From Sphingopyxis sp. (GTDB lineage Bacteria; Pseudomonadota; Alphaproteobacteria; Sphingomonadales; Sphingomonadaceae), in contig PNNB01000055.1 of NCBI GenBank assembly GCA_013823985.1, positions 1-64,000 on the forward strand: a stretch of 64,000 bases of DNA, written 5' to 3'. Positions 36,641-45,933 of the stretch are shown here, piece after piece (position 1 is the stretch's first letter; every line of letters begins with the position of its first letter). The notes under the pieces were generated by a model that was given only the letters and a program-made list of their open reading frames with translations, was not told the origin of the DNA and made no database searches. The position numbers and the translations under genes were made by a program.

Positions 36641-37852
36641 TCAGTTGCTTGCGAATTTCGCCCTGTGTCGCACGGTAGGCAATCGATTGCCGGGAGCAAT
36701 CACCATATGCGCCGACCCCTTGAAAGCCATGCGTTCGGCGAGGATCGAGAGTTCGTCGGCCGAGGCGCGGCCATTGCTATGATAGAGCGCCGTGCTCATC
36801 GTCTCGGTATCGGTCAGGATGACGGCCGCTATCGGGCTGTCATGGGCAAGGTTCATCCGCATGCCCTTGATGAAATGGCGCTCTTCCTCGATGCACTGGG
36901 TAACAAGCGCCAAGTCCTCGGATGATTCATAAGGGATCCATTGCTCATTGACCGGCATCAAGGTGAGCTCGCAGACATGCGGATAGTCCGCACGGCTCAT
37001 CTCGAAGGTGGCACATATGATGAGGTGCGATCCCATATTCTGTGCCACCAGCTCGATCTCGCGTTCGAAATTGCTCCGCAGGCGTCGTGCCAGGACATTG
37101 TTGAGGAACAGATTCCAGTCGGGCAGATGCTTGATGACGATCCGCTCGCCATTGATCGACACGTCGAAGCCTTTGACCTCGCCGATAATCATGCCGAGCT
37201 GCTTGGTGTGCTGCTGCGCGCGGGCGGTGATCTCGCGCCGTCGCCGCGCGATTTCATATTTCTTGGCCGCCTGAAATGGCTCAGGTATATAGAGCATCTC
37301 GGAGAAATGCTTGCCCTTCGTGATCTTCTGCTCGGCGGCGCGCAAAAGTTCGTTGCGCACCACGGCCCATCCCCTTTTGCCCTGCATTCTCGGATGCCAG
37401 TGGGTCAGCTGTGCCTCGTTCCAGAGATAATGGAGCAGGCCGCGGATCGAGAGTTTGGTGCCATCGGATTTGACCGAAGGCTTGGTTTCATTGGCTGACG
37501 CCATTGCAAGGCGAGCCGGGCCCCGGCTCATCGGAAAGGCGAGCTTCAGCAATGTTTCGCCGGTCGCTTCATCGTCGATAATCGCCTGTCCGCGGAGCTG
37601 CCCGAGACCGGTCAGATCATCATGGGGTTCATAATGGTCGCAGCCCGGGGCATGGCTTGGCCCGCTATTGGGCATGCGTTTGAGATGATATTTCTCGAAC
37701 CGGCGGGCGACATAGACTTCAATCCCGTTCCCGCCCGGCACGCACATGCATAAAGGCCGGATCCGGCGCGAATGGGCCATTGCGACCCGCGACAAGAACT
37801 TCGCATCATCGCTTGCGAGGATTTGTTCGCCAAATTTATAATGCTGTGACAT
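36641..37852 (-). CDS. DUF1173 protein
   Basis: 403 residues; ATG 37852 after GAAGAGAG. The whole length matches the DUF1173 family: KFLSRVAMAHSRRIRPLCMC near the N-terminus with Cys and His residues (PSHAPGCDHYEPH) that may bind metal, and the tail DELSILAERMAFKGSAHMVI. These proteins are common on conjugative plasmids; no function is established. Last gene of the leftward traD-traI group. A truncated copy of its 3' end lies 1.4 kb further left. Confidence 0.85.
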   Translation of the reverse strand: MSQHYKFGEQILASDDAKFLSRVAMAHSRRIRPLCMCVPGGNGIEVYVARRFEKYHLKRMPNSGPSHAPGCDHYEPHDDLTGLGQLRGQAIIDDEATGETLLKLAFPMSRGPARLAMASANETKPSVKSDGTKLSIRGLLHYLWNEAQLTHWHPRMQGKRGWAVVRNELLRAAEQKITKGKHFSEMLYIPEPFQAAKKYEIARRRREITARAQQHTKQLGMIIGEVKGFDVSINGERIVIKHLPDWNLFLNNVLARRLRSNFEREIELVAQNMGSHLIICATFEMSRADYPHVCELTLMPVNEQWIPYESSEDLALVTQCIEEERHFIKGMRMNLAHDSPIAAVILTDTETMSTALYHSNGRASADELSILAERMAFKGSAHMVIAPGNRLPTVRHRAKFASN

Positions 37853-37870
37853 GGGCTCTCTTCCTTCCGA

Positions 37871-38320
37871 TCACATGAGCAGCAAGCCAAAAAGGGCGAG
37901 ACCGATAAGCAGCAAACCAAAGGCACATTTGATTGAAGACTGGCGGCGCGCGGCCGCGCCGATATAGGGTCGCTGCCAACTGCTCATATGGCCCGAGCGG
38001 AGCCCCAAAAGGCCATCTGCAAGATCTGTAACTCCCTGGAGCACGAAGGCTGCAACACTTGCGCCAACAATCCAGCCAAGTGGTAAAAGCCGGGCAACGA
38101 GCGCGATGAGCAGCACCGATGCTAAAAGCGCCAGGACCATGCGCACAGCTGCAAAAAGGCGAATGAGCCGATAAAGCTTGAAGGGTTTTCCCCTGACCCG
38201 GAGCATCAGCATCGGCCGCAAACATCGTTCGCAACATTGAACGAGCTGATGCTGCGGCCAGGATGTAATCCTGACCGCGCATGAAGGGCAACATACGCTG
38301 CTATTAAGCGCAGCATTCAT
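37871..38320 (-). CDS. Membrane protein with N-terminal cysteine pairs
   Basis: 149 residues. The first 40 hold Cys-Cys-x-x-Cys and Cys-Cys-x-x-Cys pairs (VCCPSCAVR ... VQCCERC), a zinc-ribbon-like pattern. Three hydrophobic helices follow at about residues 60-78, 80-95 and 134-149. Unknown function. Eighteen bases upstream of DUF1173, in the same orientation. Confidence 0.6.
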   Translation of the reverse strand: MNAALNSSVCCPSCAVRITSWPQHQLVQCCERCLRPMLMLRVRGKPFKLYRLIRLFAAVRMVLALLASVLLIALVARLLPLGWIVGASVAAFVLQGVTDLADGLLGLRSGHMSSWQRPYIGAAARRQSSIKCAFGLLLIGLALFGLLLM

Positions 38321-38332
38321 CGCAGTGCCATC

Positions 38333-38779
38333 TCAGACCAAGCTGGCTTGGTCGGGGCAATCGACGCAGTCGAGCTTGGGGCTTGAACGACGCGTCTGGA
38401 TAGTCTCCAGGCAGCGATCGTCGGCGCATGTTTCGCAGTCGGCACAATCATCGCATGCGTCGCAAACCGGCATGGTGGGGCCGTACCGACCGATCGAAAC
38501 CGCATTGCGGTGCGCAGGTGCGGCTAGCGCAAGGGCGGTCTCTCTGAGCGCTTTCGCAACAGCGTCGCTACCTCGCTCTCCGCAGGGCCAGCCCCGCGCT
38601 TCCTCGCCATGCATCAAGGCGTGATCGGCAACAAACTGCTGCACTGCCGCGGCTTGGCTTAAGGCGGCCCCGATACGGTGCTCCACGTCGCCTCGAGACT
38701 GCTCCGTGGTTTCCCGAGCCAAGGCTGGTGTCGCCGACAGTGCGGCGGCACAGGCACAAATCAACGTCATCTTTTTCAT
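38333..38779 (-). CDS. Exported cysteine-rich small protein
   Basis: 148 residues; ATG 38779 behind AGGAGAG. A signal peptide (MKKMTLICACAAALSATPALA) is followed by a helical region and a C-terminal cluster of ten cysteines in short spacing (VCDACDDCADCETCADDRC ... CVDC). This could bind metals or be disulfide-rich. Not recognised; its place next to traI suggests a role linked to conjugation. Confidence 0.65.
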   Translation of the reverse strand: MKKMTLICACAAALSATPALARETTEQSRGDVEHRIGAALSQAAAVQQFVADHALMHGEEARGWPCGERGSDAVAKALRETALALAAPAHRNAVSIGRYGPTMPVCDACDDCADCETCADDRCLETIQTRRSSPKLDCVDCPDQASLV

Positions 38780-38796
38780 GTCACTCTCCTTCAGTC

Positions 38797-39003
38797 TCAC
38801 GAGAAAAAGCCGGTCCGACGGCCATAGGTAAGATCGCTCCTTGCGCTGTCGCCAAGCGCTGAGCGGCGGACACTCAAGGTCACGCCGCGGTCACCGCGAT
38901 TGCGGATATGAAGATCAGCCAGGTCGATATTGTTGCGCTCGGCCCACTCGCGGGCGTCATGCTCCGACCCAAAATCACCTGCTTCATCAAAATCAAACGC
39001 CAT
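38797..39003 (-). CDS. Small hypothetical protein downstream of traI
   Basis: 68 residues, start ATG 39003 preceded by AAAGGAGCAAGAAA, a good ribosome-binding site. An acidic N-terminus and an Arg-rich C-terminus are seen; no family is recognised. It lies 36 bases after traI and 17 before the cysteine-rich gene, so it is part of the traD-traI transcript. Confidence 0.6.
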   Translation of the reverse strand: MAFDFDEAGDFGSEHDAREWAERNNIDLADLHIRNRGDRGVTLSVRRSALGDSARSDLTYGRRTGFFS

Positions 39004-39039
39004 TTTCTTGCTCCTTTCTGTTGGTCGATTTGTCGGTCA

Positions 39040-42033
39040 TCACATGAGGTCGAGCCCAAGCTTCTTCTCAGGCACGGGCAAAGCGCGCGGCGCGGCTGCG
39101 GGACGTAGGGCCTTGATCTTGGCAAGCAGTTCCGGGCTCATCGCAAGCGGCGGAACTTCGCTCTTGCGTATCTGGTCAGCTGGCTTGGGATCAACGGCAA
39201 GATGGCCCAGCGCCTCGAGCGCTGAGGTCTTGTTGCCGGGGGTGCGATCGAGCTGCTTCTTCAACCGGTCGAGATTGTCGGTCACCACCTTGATGTCGTC
39301 GGTCGCCCTTGTGTTGAGCACATTTTGGGTGCGCTGGGTGGCAAGGTTGCGCTTGTAGGAGCCAATCACCTCGATGCTCTCGGGCTTGGTCATGCCCTGT
39401 GCCATATGGGCATTGAGCGCATAGCCAAGATCAAGTTTGGCGAGCATCGGATCCCTGCTCGCAAGCGTGAGTTGGCGCTTATCTGCCAGTTCCACCGTTA
39501 CGCCGTCACCGTCTGCTTTCAGCACCTTGGCATAGGTAGACTTTTCGATTCCGCGCGCGGAATCGCGCTCGCGCCACAATATCGTTTCACCATCGTAAAG
39601 TTTGAGCACGACACGTTCGGAGAGCGACATCCGGTCATGACGGTTCTGGGGATCGATACGTTGAGGATCGAATTTGAATGTCTTGCGGCCGTCGCTCACG
39701 ACGACCCGTCCGCGCCGGTCGACGCCGGAGACGGTATAGTTTCCTTTGGCCAGCCCTATTTCAGCAACCGCTCTACGCACCTCGAAGATCTGCCCGGCCC
39801 GATATGTCGAGCCATGCCGCAATTCTTCGCGGCTCGCATTGACGCTCTGGAGTGTTGTAACCTGATGCCCCTCGCCGGAAAGCTGCCCTTCCTTCAACAA
39901 CCCTGCCTGCACCAGTTGGTTGATTTGCGCCCGATCGTCACGCCCGGCTGTGAATATGGCGGTACGCTCACGCGCCTCGGGCGACAGCCCCAGCCAGATT
40001 TCAGCCGCCTTAGCGACATGATCCGTCCCATCCTCGATCACGCGGCCATGGGCTGCCAGCAGATCGAGCGCCTGGGCCGCAAAGCCCTCGTTCGACAGTC
40101 CTGCGACGGCCAGAAGCAGTGGCGAATTGCGCTGGCGGATATTCTCGTCCATTCGCGCCATCGGCGCTCCTGCCGCTTGCGCCACGGCAAAACTCTTGCC
40201 CTGCTCGATCGCTGACAATTGCTGGCGATCGCCGATGAAATGGAGGCCGTCGATCGCGAAAGCGTTGGCGATTTCGCTCAGCCGCAACATATCTCGCGAC
40301 GAGACCATCGAGGACTCGTCGATCAGCAGGACTGTGTTTTTGAGCTCGGCGCGGGCGGCCTCAAATTTCGCACGGGTGCCACGACTGGCGAGCCCACCAT
40401 AGCGACCTATGAATGAGGCGATGGTTTGCGCCTCAATGCCCTCCCCTCGCCCACCATCTGGCTGGGCTGGGCCGCGCAGATCGGCAACCATCTTGTTCTG
40501 AAATGCCAGGCCAAGCACACGGACGCCTTCACTTTCCGCCGCACGGGAGACGGCATTGATCATCGTTGATTTGCCGGCTCCGGCAACGCCCTGGATCAGC
40601 GTTGAACGGTCACCCGACGACAGGATCATCACCGCGGCTGCGGTTTGCCCGGCATTGAGCTGGCGGCCTCCTGCCGCCGCCTGCAGACGATCGAGCACCT
40701 TGTCCGCTGACAGGATGACTCGGCCTTGTCCCTTGCTGGCATCGATATGCTCGAGAATGGCTTGCTCCATCGCAAGCGCAGCCGGCGTCGTCACCAGATC
40801 GACATGGCCATCCGCCCTGTCCGATTGACCCGGAATGAGCCGACCGGTGCCAATCAATTCTGTAATGCGCTTTGTAACGCGCTCTACTTCGACGCCCTTG
40901 ATCTGGAAGCCGAGCGCCGTCTTGATGATCTCGCCTTGCGAAAAGGCCGCTTCGCGCTCGGATAGATGCCGGACGGCCGAAGCTACGGCATGCTGCGCCT
41001 TGATTGTCTCAGCTGGCAGGAACAGCGCCGCGGCACCCGACACTGCAAGCGGATCGCTCGGTCGCAGCAACCCGCCCAGACGGTCGATCAAATCGGCCAT
41101 GGTCGCAGCGGCCGAGCCTACCCGGCCTGGTGCAGGACTGTCTTGCGCGGCCTCGCGGGCCGCTCTTTGAAGGGCTGCGCCGTCAAAGCCCAATGCTTGG
41201 GCACGGTCTTTCCAGCTTGCAACCAGCGCGCCGCGATCTTCAACCACGCGTTTGTCGTCACGGGTGTTGATCACCACCTGGTCCCGCCCTTGCGGTGAAC
41301 GTACTCCCAGCTCGCGGGCCTTGTCGTCAATCACCTGCTGGCGTTTGGAAAATTCGTCGCGAACCTCCTTGGGCACACCCTTGATTTCAAAGCCGCCATG
41401 TTTTCCGGCCGCTTCGGTTTCATAGCCCAGCTTTTGCAGTTCGGCGCGCAAAGCTGCGTGATAGACTTGTCCGATAACCGTATTGTTCTTCCAGATTTCG
41501 CCGTTCCAAAGCGCCTTCCAGCTGCCGTTCACCAACCGCGTGACATTGGCGACCACGGCATGGATATGACCCTGCGGGTCGAGCGCGCGGCTCGTGTCAT
41601 GGGGGAAGAGCGCATAGACAAGCTTGCCGGTTTTTACCGGTTCGCCATTACGGTTGCGATCGTAGTTCCGGGCTTCGGCATAGAAGCGCTCGACAAAAGA
41701 CATGGTCTTCTCGACCGCGCGCATATTGGCGCCAAGGATGCGGTCGTCGCCTGCAACATAGGCCATGACCGAGGCAGATTTGGGCATTGAGAAAGTGAGA
41801 TCGAGACCTGCCCGCCTACCCTCGATCTGCCCGACCTTCTCGCCGCCCGGCAAATGGCCGTTGAGCACGGCCTCAAACATGTCCTTGTCAACCATGCCCT
41901 CCAGCCCGAGATCGCGCGCACCCGCCCCGCCCCAGACTCCCTTTTCCGCGTTCTCCTCGGCTGTGTAATAATTGTCCTTGGCAAAATAGGTTGCAGCACC
42001 ACCGGACGAGCGAACAGGAGCAATGGAGTGCAT
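39040..42033 (-). CDS. traI: TraI, MobF-family relaxase-helicase
   Basis: 997 residues, close to TrwC (966) and much shorter than F TraI (1756). The relaxase domain has the tyrosine pair Tyr22-Tyr23 (DNYYTAEEN) and the three-histidine metal site formed by His145 and HIH at 156-158. The helicase part has a Walker A GVAGAGKST near residue 485 and a DEAD-like LLIDESSMV. It would nick oriT, stay attached to the 5' end and unwind the transferred strand. Starts 4 bases after traD ends. Confidence 0.96.
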   Translation of the reverse strand: MHSIAPVRSSGGAATYFAKDNYYTAEENAEKGVWGGAGARDLGLEGMVDKDMFEAVLNGHLPGGEKVGQIEGRRAGLDLTFSMPKSASVMAYVAGDDRILGANMRAVEKTMSFVERFYAEARNYDRNRNGEPVKTGKLVYALFPHDTSRALDPQGHIHAVVANVTRLVNGSWKALWNGEIWKNNTVIGQVYHAALRAELQKLGYETEAAGKHGGFEIKGVPKEVRDEFSKRQQVIDDKARELGVRSPQGRDQVVINTRDDKRVVEDRGALVASWKDRAQALGFDGAALQRAAREAAQDSPAPGRVGSAAATMADLIDRLGGLLRPSDPLAVSGAAALFLPAETIKAQHAVASAVRHLSEREAAFSQGEIIKTALGFQIKGVEVERVTKRITELIGTGRLIPGQSDRADGHVDLVTTPAALAMEQAILEHIDASKGQGRVILSADKVLDRLQAAAGGRQLNAGQTAAAVMILSSGDRSTLIQGVAGAGKSTMINAVSRAAESEGVRVLGLAFQNKMVADLRGPAQPDGGRGEGIEAQTIASFIGRYGGLASRGTRAKFEAARAELKNTVLLIDESSMVSSRDMLRLSEIANAFAIDGLHFIGDRQQLSAIEQGKSFAVAQAAGAPMARMDENIRQRNSPLLLAVAGLSNEGFAAQALDLLAAHGRVIEDGTDHVAKAAEIWLGLSPEARERTAIFTAGRDDRAQINQLVQAGLLKEGQLSGEGHQVTTLQSVNASREELRHGSTYRAGQIFEVRRAVAEIGLAKGNYTVSGVDRRGRVVVSDGRKTFKFDPQRIDPQNRHDRMSLSERVVLKLYDGETILWRERDSARGIEKSTYAKVLKADGDGVTVELADKRQLTLASRDPMLAKLDLGYALNAHMAQGMTKPESIEVIGSYKRNLATQRTQNVLNTRATDDIKVVTDNLDRLKKQLDRTPGNKTSALEALGHLAVDPKPADQIRKSEVPPLAMSPELLAKIKALRPAAAPRALPVPEKKLGLDLM

Positions 42034-42037
42034 GACG

Positions 42038-44323
42038 CTACAGCTCCGGCCCGTCAGTGAGCCCTACATCGGGAGCAGATACGCTGCGTTCGGTCCGGCT
42101 GTCCGGTTCGAGCGCTTCGCCAAGGTCGCGGCGTGCCAGATCGAGGCGATATTGATCCTGGACCGCCGGCAAACGGGATCCGGCTATATGGGCGCCAGCC
42201 TGTTCATCTCCTTCCTTGGAAGCTGCAGCGAGATGACGTGTGTTTTCAGCTGAGCCGATATCGCCTTTGAAACTTCGGTCAATAAATGCCTGGCGCGTGG
42301 CAATCAGCGAAGCTGCTGTGCTGGCTGTCGGCTCAGCCTCCGGCGAAGTCTCGGGGTCGGGCTCGTCGGCCAGACCGTTGCGCAGCGCGGGAATGGAGAG
42401 GGCTGCTGGCTTGTTTTCAATCAGGATTTCAGGCGTTGCATTGCCTTCGCGCCCGCCCGCCTCGTTTTCGCCATTCTCGGCGGCGTCTTCTGCCAGAAAG
42501 TCCAGCGGCTCTACATTCTCGCGCGGTTCATAAGGTGCCGCGAGGCTAGGAAAATCCCTGTAGTGAAGTTGCACGCGTGCGGCATCAAAGCCTTCGGGAA
42601 ACACAAGGAAGCCGCGCAGCGACGGCAATTTCATGATGTCATCGGGGAGAACGAGCGGCTCGACCTGCTGGCGCGGGGTAATTGTCGCCGCATCGCGGAT
42701 ATTGGAATAGCCATAGCTATAGGCCTCATCCATCATCCGCACTTCGCGGTGACCGATATAGTCCGAGCAGCGCTGCGCGGTGTCACGATCGGCGGTTCCG
42801 AGAATGAGTTTGGTGCGGGCGAGCGATGCGAGATTTTGCGCACCCTCTTCGCCGTAGGTTTCGGACAATTTGGCAAAGCTGTGAATGCCGAGAACAAAGG
42901 CGCCGCCAAAACCGCGCGCCGTTTGCAGACCATCCTCGATCGCCGGCAGACGGTGCAGCGCATGGACTTCGTCGAAGAAGAACCAGGTCCGCAAATCGCG
43001 CGTGCGCGGCAGCCGCATGAGGCGATGGACCGCGAGGTTCATCCAGACCGTCAGCAGCGCGCGGTTGAGCGCGAGCTCGTTATGCGTTGAGGTGATGAAC
43101 AATATGCTGCCAGGATTGTCGGTCTTGCCGATCCAGTCGCAGATCGAGAAAGGCGGATTGTCTTCGGGCAGGAAGCGAAGCGCCTGCGCATTGGTGTTAA
43201 ACACCGCGCGGATCGATTCCGCCATGCGCGCTGCCTCTGGCGCGGTCAGCGGATCGGCCACGGTGTTTTCGAGGAGCTTGTGGACCGTTTTGAGGTCCGC
43301 CATCATTAACCGGCTCGCAAGATCGCGGTTGGTTGTCTGGCCCTTTTGTTTAAGCCGGATGCAGGTTTCGACAAAGAGCGTGCGCGCCGCGAGGATCCAG
43401 AAGGGTTCGGACGCCCCGCCATCGATGGGCATCAGCGCTGCCGCGACGCTGCTGAAATCGGCATGGTTCTGGCATTCCAGGAAGACCGACCAGGACGGGC
43501 ATCTTTTGTCCATCGGGTTCAGGATGATGTCGGTTTCAGGGTTGTAGAAGGCCTCGACATAGGCGCCGGTCAGATCGAAGACGACCGCCCGGTCCTGGCG
43601 CGCGCGCATTTGCGCAATCATGTCGCGCATCTGCGTGGTTTTGCCTGTCCCGGTCGTTCCGATGAGCATCGTGTGCGACTGTTCGGTGCGCCAAGGGTAG
43701 CGCACGCCTGCCAGCTCATAGGGATGGTGCACACCGCAAAGCTTGCGCTTGATGAAATCCATCGCAAGGACTTCGCTCAGGCTGTTTTTGGGAAAGCAGC
43801 GCTGCGCTTCCTTTTCGAACTCCGCCATATTGTGTGCAGCAATCACAGCCGACAGGTCGTCAGCGTCAACAAGCATCGCGCCGCGCTGGTGGCGTTCCTC
43901 GAGAATCCCGCGCCCGCGTTTGTGTGACAAATCGACAAACCAGATGGTCAGCGGAACCGCGATCACGGCAGACATGAAGGCGGATCCCCAAAAAGCACGC
44001 ATCAACCGCGCCCAGGCATCGACCACCGCCGGATGGCTGCCGACCATGTTGACGGGGGCAAGGATTGTTTCGCCGGACGGCAGAGTGAGGTTGATGACCT
44101 TGGCGGAATTAAACTCCATGAACTGCCATCCGGCAGCATAGATTTTCATGAGGATCATCTGCGCCTCATTCTCGTGGATCACGAGAAAGGAGGTGATCAT
44201 GAAGGCGATCAGGAACAGAAAAAACCAGACGGTGAGCGGAATGCGCACCGAGCCAAACCACATCATGAACTCGTGCGTGATCAGCTGGGAGCCGCGGGTA
44301 AAGTTTCCCGCATTGCGCGGCAT
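42038..44323 (-). CDS. traD: TraD, type IV coupling protein
   Basis: 761 residues from ATG 44323; a TTG at 44428 would add 35 residues. I prefer 44323 because MPRNAGNFTRGSQLITHEFM resembles the F TraD N-terminus. Two transmembrane helices (about residues 25-48 and 110-130) precede the ATPase domain with GTTGTGKTT and WFFFDEVHAL. It couples the relaxase-DNA complex to the secretion channel. The C-terminal 150 residues are Glu/Ala/Pro-rich and low complexity. Sits between the ribbon-helix-helix gene and traI. Confidence 0.93.
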   Translation of the reverse strand: MPRNAGNFTRGSQLITHEFMMWFGSVRIPLTVWFFLFLIAFMITSFLVIHENEAQMILMKIYAAGWQFMEFNSAKVINLTLPSGETILAPVNMVGSHPAVVDAWARLMRAFWGSAFMSAVIAVPLTIWFVDLSHKRGRGILEERHQRGAMLVDADDLSAVIAAHNMAEFEKEAQRCFPKNSLSEVLAMDFIKRKLCGVHHPYELAGVRYPWRTEQSHTMLIGTTGTGKTTQMRDMIAQMRARQDRAVVFDLTGAYVEAFYNPETDIILNPMDKRCPSWSVFLECQNHADFSSVAAALMPIDGGASEPFWILAARTLFVETCIRLKQKGQTTNRDLASRLMMADLKTVHKLLENTVADPLTAPEAARMAESIRAVFNTNAQALRFLPEDNPPFSICDWIGKTDNPGSILFITSTHNELALNRALLTVWMNLAVHRLMRLPRTRDLRTWFFFDEVHALHRLPAIEDGLQTARGFGGAFVLGIHSFAKLSETYGEEGAQNLASLARTKLILGTADRDTAQRCSDYIGHREVRMMDEAYSYGYSNIRDAATITPRQQVEPLVLPDDIMKLPSLRGFLVFPEGFDAARVQLHYRDFPSLAAPYEPRENVEPLDFLAEDAAENGENEAGGREGNATPEILIENKPAALSIPALRNGLADEPDPETSPEAEPTASTAASLIATRQAFIDRSFKGDIGSAENTRHLAAASKEGDEQAGAHIAGSRLPAVQDQYRLDLARRDLGEALEPDSRTERSVSAPDVGLTDGPEL

Positions 44324-44387
44324 CGCTCCGCGCGCCGAGTGATGCGTCAGCTTCCCCGAACGACCGGTATCGGAATAGGTGTCGGGC

Positions 44388-44669
44388 CTAGGCACAAAGA
44401 GCTTTCGCACGCTCAGCGGCCTCGTCAAGAATGCCTTGATAGGCGCCGTTATGCTTTTCGCGGATGATGACGTCGAGCGCGAGGTAGATGAACTCGTCGG
44501 CCATCAGCCGGCGATATTCCATCTCGGATAATATGGTGTTCCGCTCGGCGAAGAATTGCAGCCCTTCACGCATGATATGCGCACGGGGCTTGCCGCGCTT
44601 CTTGGCTATCGCGTCGAGTTCATGAAGCAGCTCGGGCTTGAGCCTGAGCGGAACATATATCAATGCCAT
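44388..44669 (-). CDS. Ribbon-helix-helix protein, candidate relaxosome factor
   Basis: 93 residues with a CopG/Arc-like N-terminus (LIYVPLRLKPELLHELDAIA and RGKPRAHIMREGLQFF). Small ribbon-helix-helix proteins beside oriT (TraY, TrwA, NikA) bind oriT and help the relaxase, and repress their own operon. First gene left of the candidate oriT and upstream of traD/traI, which supports that role. Confidence 0.75.
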   Translation of the reverse strand: MALIYVPLRLKPELLHELDAIAKKRGKPRAHIMREGLQFFAERNTILSEMEYRRLMADEFIYLALDVIIREKHNGAYQGILDEAAERAKALCA

Positions 44670-44929
44670 CCATCCAGCTCCTATCGCGGAGCTGGTGGTT
44701 CTTACGCGCGTCTTTGGTAGCCTCTGTTCGGCAACATTGCAACAAGGACGTGATTTGGGTCTTGGCCTGGCGCCGGCCTAACAGCTCTAGTGTTAGACCT
44801 TTGTCCCAATGCTAAATGGCTGTCATCGATGCGCGTCGCCGGGCCTTGAAGAGGCAACAACGCGATTTCTTTGTAGAAGCGCGCGCCTTCGGTGGACCAT
44901 TGTGACCGCCCTGTCCGGGGACCAAATAG

Positions 44930-45100
44930 CATGCAGATTGGCGGATCGCTTGTGTTCGGCATAACTATCTGAATATAATATATTTATCCACCGAGCGGTA
45001 CACCGAACACAAGCGGATCGCTCAGGGGCCCTCCTGGAAACCTCAGGATTTCTGGGATTTCTCAAAACTGCCCGCAGTGTAGGGTGTACCCCCTTATCCA
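44930..45100. other. Candidate origin of transfer (oriT)
   Basis: The 625-base gap between the ribbon-helix-helix gene and the next leftward gene has no supported gene. It contains a 12-bp inverted repeat, GCTTGTGTTCGG (44948-44959) and CCGAACACAAGC (45003-45014), around an AT-rich core (44965-44990). GCGGATCGC is repeated directly outside/inside the arms (44941, 45013). About 65 bases on, GTAGGGTGTAC (45079-45089) resembles the F nick region GGGTGT. Position next to traD/traI fits oriT; the nick site is a guess. Confidence 0.6.
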
Positions 45101-45251
45101 GATTTTCAAGTCGGTTCATATTTCGCTTGTGGGAGTGCTCGTGTCGCATGACGCGGGCATTGACCGGTCGGCCCACAGGCGCCCTGACAGTAATGCCAGA
45201 AGGCAAGCAACGGCGTGGCTCAATGCCGCGCCGGGGCTTTGGGTTTCGCAC

Positions 45252-45286
45252 AAAAACGGGGGAAGGAGCCGTTCGGCCCCTTCCCC
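45252..45286 (-). terminator. Rho-independent terminator
   Basis: On the minus strand GGGGAAGGGGCC, loop GAAC, GGCTCCTTCCCC, then CGTTTTTG. It lies 10 bases past the stop of the small gene 45296-45604 and would insulate the oriT region. Confidence 0.75.
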
Positions 45287-45295
45287 TGTCTGCGT

Positions 45296-45604
45296 TCAGA
45301 ATGGGCAATCCTCAGCATCGAATTCGAGGTCGATCCCGGCGGCGATATGGGATGCGCGGCTATAGTCGGGAAGGTCGAAATCGTCTGCCATCTCCCCGGC
45401 TATGCTGTGGACAATCCGGTCGATCATCTCCTGCGTCAAGCCGTTGTAATCGCCTTCGTCGATGGCGATGAATCCGGCCTCCTCGTCCTCTATGATATGC
45501 TGGTCAAAGAAGCTGTGCTGGGCCCGGATTGATGCCGTGCGATAGGCTGCGTCATAAGCGGGCTGATTGAATGTGGCAATGGTCTGAACGGCAAGTGCTG
45601 ACAT
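45296..45604 (-). CDS. Acidic hypothetical protein, first gene of the leading region
   Basis: 102 residues; ATG 45604 behind AAGGAGG. Acidic (EDEEAGFIAIDEGDYNG), no signal or membrane helix, with a C-terminal EFDAEDCPF. Not recognised. It is the gene nearest the oriT on the leading side, has its own terminator, and a large hairpin lies 100-146 bases upstream of the start. Small acidic first-entering proteins often inhibit host defences, but nothing in the sequence proves this. Confidence 0.7.
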   Translation of the reverse strand: MSALAVQTIATFNQPAYDAAYRTASIRAQHSFFDQHIIEDEEAGFIAIDEGDYNGLTQEMIDRIVHSIAGEMADDFDLPDYSRASHIAAGIDLEFDAEDCPF

Positions 45605-45702
45605 GATAACCTCCTTGTTGAAAATCGAAGAGGCTTCGTGACCGAAGATCGGAGCTGGTCCGGGTCAAGGACCGAAGGCCGCGATAGCGGGGCGCGGGGG
45701 TG

Positions 45703-45750
45703 CCGATTTTTTCTGGAACGGAGCTCGAGCGCAGTGGAGGAAAAAATTGG
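45703..45750. promoter_or_regulatory. Hairpin element 1 upstream of a leading gene
   Basis: CCGATTTTTTC (45703-45713) pairs with GAAAAAATTGG (45740-45750) at ten of eleven positions, flanked by GGGGGT on the left and GGGGACCGCG on the right. The same layout and flanks occur at hairpin element 2 (47019-47065). It lies 100-146 bases before ATG 45604. It may act as a promoter on single-stranded DNA, like Frpo of F. Confidence 0.6.
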
Positions 45751-45874
45751 GGGGACCGCGCATCCTTGAGGCGGGCCAGTTCCGGTCTTCATCCTTGGAG
45801 GTCTTGCGAGAGTGTGTGTTTGGGTTTTGGTTAAACCACCCTCCCCGCACCCGCGCCGGACAGGTGCGAACGAA

Positions 45875-45912
45875 CAAAAAAGGGCACCAGGCCAAATGAC
45901 CTGGCACCCTTG
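45875..45912 (-). terminator. Rho-independent terminator of the DUF2493 gene
   Basis: Minus strand: AGGGTGCCAG, loop region GTCATTTGGC, CTGGTGCCCT, then TTTTTG. It lies 24 bases past the stop at 45934. Confidence 0.8.
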
Positions 45913-45933
45913 GTGGTGGGGCTGCGGCGACCC

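Noticed and set aside
44823..45308. A 161-codon leftward frame across the candidate oriT.
   Set aside because: Arg/Pro/His-rich random-looking protein in a region with transfer-origin features; it overlaps the terminator and inverted repeat.
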